DNA of 27,985 nt. It comes from Baffinella frigidus. Taxonomy: Eukaryota > Cryptophyceae > Cryptomonadales > Baffinellaceae. Every line of letters begins with the position of its first letter. Within the stretch, counting starts at the first letter, position 1. The notes beneath the pieces were generated by a model. It had not been told where the DNA came from and did no database searches. It was given only the letters and a program-made list of their open reading frames with translations. Below, piece by piece: positions 15,623 to 24,667 of the stretch. The stretch lies in assembly GCA_026770585.1 (NCBI GenBank), contig MU647131.1, forward strand, positions 34,344-62,328. The letters run 5' to 3'. A program made the position numbers and the translations under genes.

Positions 15623-18515
15623 ATGCCGGCCGTGTTGGTAGTAATGATGATATCTTTGGGTGCTGTATGTGCGTGCAGGTAAGTGCACGCACGGGTTTAG
15701 GTTTTAGGGTTTAGAGTTGAGGGTTTAGGGTGAAGGGTGAAGGGTGTGTAGAGGTTTGGGTTTAAGGTTTAGGGTTTAGAATTAGGGGTGTATGGTCAAG
15801 GTCGTGGGGTTGAGGGTTTAGGGTTCAGGGTTTAGGGTTTAGGGTTCAGGGTTCGAGTTCAGGGGATTGAGTTTTTAGAGTTTAGTGATTTCGTTTTAGG
15901 GTTTAGGGTTTGAGGTTTGAGGTTGAGGGCATAGGGTTAAGGGTTAAGGGTTCAAGGTCCATATTGTGGGGGTTAGGGTTGAGAGTTTAGGGTTCAGTGT
16001 TTAGGGTTCAGTGTTTAGGTTTAGGATTTGAGTGTTCAGGGATTAAGGTTTGAGGGTTGAGTTTTTGGGGTCTAGGGTTGAGATTAGGGTTTAGTGTTTA
16101 GGGTTTTGGTTTAGGGATGAGGGTTTTGGTTTTGGGGATTAGGGTTCAGGGTTTAGAATTGAGAATTTGGAGTCAGGATTGAGGGTTTAGGGGTTCTGGG
16201 TTTGGGGTTGAGGGTTTGGATTTTAGGATTTAGAGTAATAGTTCAGAGTTCTGGAGTTTAGGGTTGAGGGTTTGGGGGTCCGGGTTCCGGGAATATGGAT
16301 AAGGGTTTAGGTGTTTGGTTTTGGTTTGAAAGCTTAGGGGTTTGAGGTTTAGGTTTGAGAGTTAAGGGTGAAGGGTGAAGGGTGTGTAGAAGTTTGGGTT
16401 GAGGGTTTAGAGTTTAGAATTAGGGGATCATGGTAAAGGTTGTGGGGTAGTGTGTTTAATGTTTAGGGTTTGGGGAATATAGTTCAGGGTTGAGGATTTA
16501 CTGTTTTTGGCCCCCTTTCCCCCGCCTGGAACCTGAACAAAAAACAAATCAGGGTTGAGGTGGCCCTTTCGACAGGTTATTTCAATCAGGCCGCTCAAAA
16601 AAACGGCTTTAGGAATTAGGGTTTGGGGTTTCAGGTCTAGGGTTCAGGGTTCAGGGTATAGGGTTTAGGATTCAGGGTCTGAGGTTTGAGGTGTAGGGGT
16701 TCAGTGTTGAGGGTCTAGGGTTTAGGTGTTTGGGGTTTAGTGGAGCAGGGTTTGAGGGTTGAAGTGTCAGAAGTTGAAGTGTCAACGTTCAGGGTCTGGT
16801 TTTGGGTTTTAGTGTTTTGGGTTTGGGGTTCATTGTTGAGGGTTTAGGGTTGAGGGTTAAGGTTGAAGGTTTAGTGTGTAGGATTTAGAAGTCAAGGTTT
16901 TCAAGGTTGAGGGTTTATAATTTTGAGGAAAGGGTTAAGGATTCAGGATTCATGGTTCTGGGTTTAGTGTTTAGTTTTTAGGATTGAGGGTTTAGGGGTT
17001 GAGGTTCAGGGTTATTGTTAGGGGTTCAGGGTTTAGGTTTGTAAGTTTATGGTTCAGTGGTTTAGTGTTGAGTGTTCATGGTTTTATTTGTAGGTTTCAG
17101 GGTTCAGGGTACAGGGTTCAGGGTTCAGGGTTCAGGGTTCAGGTTCAGTGTTTAGTGTTCAATGTTATGAGGTTTCGAGGTTTCCATGCAAGATGTTGTG
17201 TTGACTTAGGAAAACAATCCATTTCACACGGAATTTGTACCATTTTTAAAAACTTCCAGTGTTCGGGGGGATGAAAGTCCACTAATTAACTTTCATAATC
17301 GTTAGATTCTGACGATTCCTGCTGTAAGTCAGTCAGCTCAAAACTTCTACGTGGTTAGGGTTGAGTGTTAAGTGTTTGGATTTTAGGGATCAAGGTTTGG
17401 GGTGGAGTGTTTTGCCCGTGACTGGTACACAAAACTCAACAACTACGTTCAGAAATAGTTCCACTTCTCGAGTCATTTGAGTCGAAGTCAACTCAAGAAA
17501 ATTATTTCAAAATATCTCCAAAAAGTGACTGAAAAGGAGTAAGTGGCGATGGCCATCACGTTTCAAGCCTGAGACAAGACCCAGCTAATCTGAACGCCGA
17601 GTAAATTTAAAACGTTGCACGTTAGAATACTGCAAGTCTTCCGTTGGTGCCCGAGGACAACTTAAGAAAACTATCTTCAGGGCAGTGACTGAAATTAATA
17701 GTTGAAGCCCATAACTAAAGATTTGTAAAGTTGCTTTTGTTGTACATGTTATAAAATTCGACTCACTTAAAACTCGAAGCGGCTCGAATTCGTTTGTCAA
17801 ACCCCCATGGTTTTAAGATTTTTACCAAAACCCAGCGACTTGACAAATGTTAGTTTATGGGCCTCGATTGAGTGGCAAAGGTCATATATGCGCTGCTTCC
17901 AGCCAAACCAGTTCAGCCCCTGTCCCCCCACTCCCCGCACCTCAACTGGCCATATTCTCCCCCCTTCCCCCTTGAAGATTTTTGATTTTTTTAGGCCTTG
18001 AGATGACCGAAAGTACAGGTTATTTGGATCAGGCGGCTCAAAAACCGGCTATATGGTTTCAAGCCGAAACAAGACCCAGCTGGCAAGTAGAACGCGAGGC
18101 TGGGCAAACTCGCACGCGTCTTGCCGAATGATTGATCCTGTAGGTCCTTCAGGTCCTTTAGGTTTTGATTTCTCCAACATAGGCGAACATCAAGACTTTC
18201 CGTAGAAAAAGGGGAAAAGGCGAAATTTAATAAGTTGGTAAACCGACGGCACACGCCATTTGACCAGAGGGCTCAAGCTGCCCTCGACCACCCCGGAGGT
18301 TAGATATGGAAACTAATGTCTCGTCCACCAGGGCGAAAAAGCATTTTTTGCTTTCGGATCGCGTTGAGCTCTCCAGTGCAGAGGCTCGTGGCGAGCGGCT
18401 GAAGGGTGGTTCTCGAGTGGTGTGTTTGCGTTACCCCACCGAGGAACGCGCTCGCACTCACACCAGCACCCCAAGCCAGCCTTTATGCGGCCCCTTAATG
18501 GTTCACATGAAGTGA
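15623..18515 (+). CDS. Tentative two-exon small secreted protein
   Basis: An ATG at 15623 opens a short hydrophobic, signal-peptide-like exon (MPAVLVVMMISLGAVCAC) ending at the strong donor CAG|GTAAGT (15679). The next phase-compatible candidate is 18332-18515 (acceptor CACCAG; AKKHFLLSDRVELSSAEARG..., TGA). Joined, they give 79 aa with no family I recognise. The intron would be 2.65 kb and contain the G-strand array and AT-rich island. The first exon is more believable than the pairing; the second may belong elsewhere or be noncoding. Confidence 0.28.
15690..17165 (+). repeat. 1.5-kb G-strand telomere-like array
   Basis: TTTAGGG, TTGAGGG and TTCAGGG 7-mers with heavy decay begin 12 nt after the donor candidate at 15679. 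A TTCAGGG block is locally homogenised at 17095-17140. About 110 nt of non-telomeric sequence (16501-16610) interrupts it. Confidence 0.95.
16568..18082. repeat. Dispersed repeat fragments in and beside an AT-rich island
   Basis: ACAGGTTATTT..ATCAGGC(C/G)GCTCAAAAA..CGGCT occurs at 16571-16607 and 18015-18050. GTTTCAAGCC(T)GA.ACAAGACCCAGCT occurs at about 17560 and 18056. They look like remnants of one noncoding element. The surrounding DNA (17166-18300) is visibly more AT-rich than the rest and shows no convincing gene. Confidence 0.7.
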
Positions 18516-18785
18516 GATGCTTGGTGCCCTTGGAGCCGTTGACCGAGAATTTGACCCTCCCTATTAGGGTTGGGTGATCGGACTTTTAGTTAGAGCGTTT
18601 GCGGTAATTGTTGTCCGTTTCGGACGTGCGGTTTTCCGGTTCATTTGTACCAGAAGCTCTATCGGCGTCATCGGCAGGGGCCCGACAATAACTCCTGTTA
18701 TTGGACTTATCGGGTTTGTGCCGATAACTCATCGGCGAGGGGTGCTGGGGAAGCCCCTAAATAAGGCCCAAAGGGGGCCTTTCCT
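18516..18785. other. Unassigned sequence with imperfect palindromes
   Basis: No gene is recognised. TCGGCGTCATCGGCAGGG and its near-inverse around CCGATAACTCATCGGCGA (18660-18740) give weak inverted symmetry. Confidence 0.35.
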
Positions 18786-18788
18786 GAC

Positions 18789-18932
18789 AAAAAGGGTCTT
18801 AGTATGTCAAAAAGGGTCTTAGTATGTCAAAAAGGGTCTTAGTATGTCAAAAAGGGTCTTAGTATGTCCTCAAAAAGGGTCTTAGTATGTCACAGAAGGG
18901 TCTTAGTATGTCAAAAAGGGTCTTAGTATGTC
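18789..18932 (+). repeat. 20-bp tandem array, seven units
   Basis: AAAAAGGGTCTTAGTATGTC is repeated seven times: four perfect head-to-tail units, then a CTC insertion, one perfect unit, one 21-nt variant (ACAGAAGGG...) and one perfect unit. There are no variable spacers. Confidence 0.97.
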
Positions 18933-18999
18933 GGTGTAATGGCAAAATCCAGGAATCAGGCGGCAGGAAGAGGGCTGTGTCTCAGCCCGAGGGCCAGAG

Positions 19000-19911
19000 A
19001 TGGTTACCACACCGCATCGCGCTAGTGCGGCCCTCACACTCACGCTCCTCATCGCCTCGTGCTCGCCGGCAGTCCATCCCAGAGGAAGGGGTGGAGCCCA
19101 CAAGAGGGCGTCATCAGACGTCAACGGGGTCAAATTTTGGGAGACAGCCCTTGGGGGGGTCGAATCAGGCGCGACGATGGGGGATGGGCCGCGTGGGCAT
19201 CCCGGGCCGCGTGGGAGAGAGAACCCCGGCGCGCAGATCCGGCCGTCGATTTCCTGTGATCCCTCTGTGGATCCTTTCCAAGCGATCCAGGCCTCTGTGT
19301 CTTCCGTACCATCCTGGGCAAGCTCCAAGGGGCTGGACCTTCCCACACCCCGCGGCGCCACAGCGTCCGGCAGCGCCCAGCTGTCTCGAACAGCGCTTTC
19401 CAGGGAGGGTGCCAGGGGATCGGCCTATGCAAGCAGCGGCAGCTGGCAGGCGGGTGGGGTTGACCGGATGGGTGGGCGAGGAGGAGGAGGTGCAGGGTGG
19501 CAGCACACGGGGGAGCAGTGGAGAGGAGCGCGAGGATCGGCTTCGGATCGAGGGGGTCAGTGGCGGGGGCGAGGGAGGGGCCGCTGGGGCGGGGGAGAGC
19601 AAGCGCCGAGCAGGGTTCGGGCCCTTGCTTGATTCCAGAATGCACCGCTGGGAGAAATTGTCACAGCGCTCGAGCTGTGCGACCTTGACCCCGCAGTGCG
19701 GCCCTTCGCGCGACAATGGCAGCGAGGGCGTGATGAGCAATCGCCACCTGCAGTGCGCGATCCCGCGCTGCCGATTCAGCGGGTGGGGGATGGGAGCAGA
19801 GCACGGTGTGATGGAGGGGTTTGCGGTGGGCAGGCGGGCCGCACGTGGGATTTGCCGACGGCGCTGCTCAATGAGGAAGCCCTCACGCAAGAGGTACCCA
19901 ATCGCGCTTAG
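19000..19911 (+). CDS. Probable RGG-rich protein coding stretch with one in-frame TGA
   Basis: From an ATG in good context (GAGATGG) one frame runs 210 codons to TGA at 19630-19632, then continues in the same frame to TAG at 19909-19911. It starts with a hydrophobic segment (ALTLTLLIASCSPAV) and has an Arg/Gly/Trp-rich stretch at about residues 155-201 (GGQWRGRGRGRWGGG), typical of RNA-binding RGG boxes. After the TGA the protein-like text goes on (PLGEIVTALELCDLDPAVRP). The TGA lies inside a 24-nt GTTCGG...TTCCAG segment that would splice in frame if such a small intron is possible. An in-frame stop in a pseudogene, or a larger intron, are alternatives. GAG|GTACCC at 19894 is a good donor, so the stretch may continue into the next gene. 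No family was recognised. Confidence 0.5.
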
Positions 19912-19916
19912 TGCTT

Positions 19917-20790
19917 GGAGTTTAGGGTTTAGAGTTTAGGATATAGGGTTTAGGGTTTAGGGTTTAGGGTTTAGGGTTTAGGGTTTGGGGTTTAGGGTTT
20001 AGGGTTTAGGGTTTAGGGTTTAGGGTTTGGGTTAAGGGTTCCGGCTTGAGGCTTTATGGTTTAGGGTTGAGGGTTTCAAATTTAGGTTTTAGGGTTGAGG
20101 TTCAGGGTTTGGGGGTCAGGGTTCAGGTTTCAGGGTTTGGGTTTACGGTGGGGGTTAGGTGTGAAGGGTTAAGGGTGTAAGGTTTAAGGTTGAGGGTTTA
20201 GAGTTCAGGATTCTAGGCATCTAGGGGTAAGGGATTTTGGGTTTAGGGTTTAGGGTTTAGGGTCGAGGGTCGAGGGTTGAGGGTTGTGTTTTTAGAGTTT
20301 AGGGTTCAAGTTTGAAGGTTTAGGGTTCACGGTTTTAGGGTTCTGGGTTTAGGGTTCTGGACTTATGGTGTCAGGGTTCAAAGGTTCAGGTTCAGGGTTC
20401 AGGGTTCAGGTTTTAGGGATTAGGGTTCAGGGTCAAGTTTGTGTGGGTGTAGACACTTAGGGTTATAAGGTTTAGGGTTTAGGCGTTAGGTTTTGGGGTG
20501 TAGGGTTTAGGGTACAGGGTCTAGTTTTGAGGGTTTAGGGTTTAGGGTTCAGAGTTTAGGGTTTTAAGATTTAGGGTTTAGTGGTTAGGGTTCAATGGTT
20601 TGGGGTTCAGTAGTTAAGGTTTAGGGTTTAGGGTTTAGGGGTTGGTGTCTTGGGTTTAGAGTTTTGGTTTTTCGGTCTGCGGGTTCGGGGTGCAGGGTTC
20701 AGTGTTTGGGTTTCAGGTTCAGGGTTCCAGTGATTAAGGGTTCTATGGTACCGGGTCATAGGCTTTTGGGTGCTGGGTGTTGGGGCGAGG
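19917..20790 (+). repeat. 0.9-kb G-strand telomere-like array
   Basis: Nearly pure TTTAGGG at 19945-20030 decays rightwards into TTCAGGG, TTGAGGG and TTTTAGG variants. It begins ~23 nt after a possible donor (19894). Confidence 0.95.
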
Positions 20791-20805
20791 GTTGAGGCTT
20801 GATAG

Positions 20806-21963
20806 TGGAGTGGTCAGAATTCAAGGACAATGTTGCTTTGATTGGCGTTCAATTTCTGATCAAACCCGGCCTCCTCGGGAGGATATACATGGTGTCCATG
20901 TTACTCATACACACGTTTTTTTTTCGTGCGGCGGACATATATGCAACATATATATGCTCTCAACTGCATATGATTTTCACTAAATACGATTTTCAAACTG
21001 GGGGTGCAGGAGTTGGAGGCGACTCCTGAGGGAATGGTCGATTCTGCGCGAAAGATCATCTCGACCCTCAACACAACCCTCATCGCGGTCAAATCCCTAA
21101 ACCCTAAACCTTAGACCCTAAAATCTGAACCCTAACCCCTCAATCCTATTGCCTAAACCCCTAGACCCTAAACCCTAAACCTAAACCCTAAACCCTAAAC
21201 CCTAAACCCTAAACCATAAACCCCAAACCCTGAACCCTGAACCCTGAACCCTAAACCCGGAACCTTTAACTGTGAACACTAAACCCGGACCATGAACCCT
21301 AAAATTTGAACTCGGAACCCTGCATCCCAAACCCTTAACCCTAAACCCTGAACCCTACACCCTAAACCCCAAACCCTCAACCTTCAACCCTATACCTCTG
21401 ATGCAGCACACTGCTGAGCGCTTGAAAGCCACGACGGCGACTCTTGATGGAATCTCCACCCTCCTATATACCAGAAAAGGGATGGCACGTTGTCATTCCC
21501 TGGATCACAAATGCTGAACTCCAAACGGTACACCAGAACGGGAAGAAGGAGGTGCAGGTTGCAAAGCGGATGAACAAGGCCATCGAGCCGTTGACACGCC
21601 GCCAGCGGTCAGCGTCCCCAAACTTCAAACCCTAAACCCTAAACCCAAAACCCTCATCCCCAAAACCTAGATCCTAAACCCTAAACCCTCAACCCTAAAC
21701 CCTAAACCCTAAACCCTAAACCCTAAACCCTCAACCCTCAACCCTTATCCCTCAACCCTCAACCCTATACCCTAAACCCCAAACCCGCAATCCCTAACCC
21801 TAAACCCTAAACCCTACAACCTTAACCCGAAACCCTGAACCCTAAACCCTAAACACCCAACAATCCTAAAACCTCAACCCGCAATCCTAAACCCTAAACC
21901 CTAAACCCTAAACCCTGAACCCTCAACCCTCAACCCTAAACCCTAAACCCTAAACTCTAAACC

Positions 21964-21995
<32 letters not shown>

Positions 21996-24607
21996 ACCTT
22001 AAATTCTGGCATCTCTCGGGTTGCTTGCAGCCATGAGCTCCCTGACTTGATGAGCGTTTCTCCTGGGACCAACTCCTGGGTGACCAACCCCGCAAGTTGC
22101 CGAGCCACAGGTTGTCTTGGTACACCAAGCACGCCCGGTTTAGCGGTCGAGGTTGTGCACACGACAGGAGCAGTGAGCCTGCTTGATCGAGGTGCGGGTT
22201 CAGTGAGCCCTGGCGTCTACCCCCTGGGATCCTACAGCGTGTGCGCCACCTCGACCACACTGCAACATCCGTGGTTGGCAAAACACAACGTGGTCCGAGG
22301 ACGAAACCCAAGAGAGAGCGAGCGAGGGAGAGCGCGAGAGCGAGAGAGGGAGGGACGGACGGAGGGAGGGAGGGAGGGAGGGAGACCTGATTGGCGTCAA
22401 CTGTGAGGCCCACAAGGACTTGACGTAGGAGGAGTGGGCAGCAGCGCTCCAACGTCAAGTCCAGAGCAGCAACGTGGTCAGAGAGCAAAAATCCTTGACG
22501 TGGGATGGGGTTGGTAACCCACGACATGGTCCGAGGACGAAACCCCTCTTGAATTCGGAGGGGTGAGCAGCAAAGAGCAGCGCGACCTCATGGCAACCCT
22601 CCAAACTAAGATCGAGGAGATCGAGACCGCCCCGCTCATCTCTGAGATTGATCACCGCACTCACGCCCGCAAGGTCTGTCCCTTGACCACCGCACCAAGA
22701 CCCGCAATTTGACCACCGCCCCCACGCCCCCAAGGTCTGTCCCACCACTCCATGCACTCACTTCTCACGCTAGACACTCGTTTCACACCGCGCACGCTAG
22801 ACACTGACTTCTCACGCCAGACACTGACTGCATTCGCTTTAACTAGGCTCTTTGGGAAACGTTGATGTTCTTCTGGAAATGAAATTCCCGGGTCTCTGTT
22901 TTTTTGGAACCCCCTCCTCGTTTGATGCGCGCAACAACCACGGGTGCTTCTCTGCCACGCATCATCGTCTCTAAAACAAATATCACTCCGCATTTCATGA
23001 GCCGCGTCATATTTATAAAACATGTTCAGGGTTCATGATGTTGATAAAAAGGTGTTGGATTATCTGAATGGAGAAGCGCGCGTGCAGGTTGCGGCACTCG
23101 GAGTGTTCCTGGCGCTGCCCTCCACCCTCGGCCACGCCGGCCTCGGTCTCTGCCGACCACTCTGCTTTAGGGTTTAGGGTTTAGGGTTTAGGGTTTAGGG
23201 TTATGGTTTAGGTTAGGGTTTAGGATTTGGGGTTTAGGGTTTAGGGTTTAGGATTTGGGGTTCAGGGTTTAGGGTTTGGGGTTTAGTGTTTCGGGTTTGG
23301 GGTTCGGGTTTCGGGTTTAAGGTTTCGGGTTTCGGGTTGAGGGTTTAGACCCTGAAGCAGCCTTGACGACAGCTCTTTCCGGGGAGGGTGCCCTGCAGGT
23401 TGCCCGCAACGCCTCACCATCCTCATAACCTCACGAATCCCCGCAGTTCACGCGACACCTGACACCCCTCGTGCGTCAAGTCCAGATGACGTGTGAAACG
23501 TGGGCAGAGGGTTTCTGGGAATCAAGGACGGTCCTATACTCCTAGGACGAGCCCTAGTGAAGGGCCCCAAGACGGTGTGCGTCCTAAACATCGAGAAACC
23601 TCCTCTGTACAGGGGGCCCGGACTGGGAGATGGAGGAGTACTGGCGGAAACAGAGGGAAGCGAAGCTGCGAGAGCGCGCGGATCCCCTCGATCCCTTCTC
23701 TCCCACCAGAAAGTGGTTCAACGCGTCCGAGGTCTAGCTCTGCCTCACTTAAATTGGTCTCGTCATTTGTCTGGTCGCATCGTTTGACGAGACCGGAAGT
23801 TGACTTTCTTGTTTTGTGGGACAAATCCGTCAACTTTTGGCGTGCAAACTGAGAAAATGATGAGACCAAATTAAGTCAGACATACTTAGGAGGTCTCCAT
23901 CCGATCTGCGCTTGTGTTTGATTTGAATACTCGGACCCATGGGAAATTGGAGTTTTCCTTGAGAATGAAGGCTGACGGCTCCAATCCCTGATGGGCGGAG
24001 AGCATTTAAATCAAACACCAACCCTGATTAGATATGTCTCCCTCCATCTGAGCGCGTTGAAATGACGAGCTCAGGTGTTGAGTTCCTTGGTCCGTGGCAT
24101 AAATTTGACATATCTTGCCCTGCAATAGTCAGTTATTCCTCAAGTGCCCAGTAGGCTCAAACGCTCTACTGTAGGGCCCGAGGACCTGCCCAGGACGAGT
24201 TGGGGTGAATATTCACCCTATGGGGACTTATGGGATATCAACAGACTCAGAGCTAGGAGGGGTCTTGCTCGCCGAAGTGACCCTGCGCGTGTTTCTCCGT
24301 GCGGCTTGAGGCACAATGCAGCACCACAATCTTAGGCCGCTGTCTTCTTAACAAATGCACAGTGTGGTGGTGCTGGCTGTATTTGGGGCGTGTTTTTCCA
24401 CTTTGAAAAAAACTCTGTGGTGTCGGAGTAGACGCGGCCAGATCCAGAAACATTTCTTCGAGAAGATGACTCGATCACACATGCCTCACCCACACACCCA
24501 CTCCAGGCTTGAACATGAACACCCTACACCCTAAACCCTGAACTCTAAACCCCGAGCCCTGTACCCTCAAACCTCAACCCTCAACCCTCAACCCTCAACC
24601 CTAAACC

Positions 24608-24667
<60 letters not shown>

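Noticed and set aside
18789-18932. CRISPR array
   Set aside because: The units are contiguous without variable spacers and the genome is eukaryotic; it is a minisatellite.
19165-19890. 241-codon minus-strand open frame
   Set aside because: Pro/Ser/Arg-rich low-information sequence antisense to a better plus-strand candidate with an RGG box.
22200-22415. SLPPSL-repeat open frame
   Set aside because: It is the complement of a purine microsatellite.
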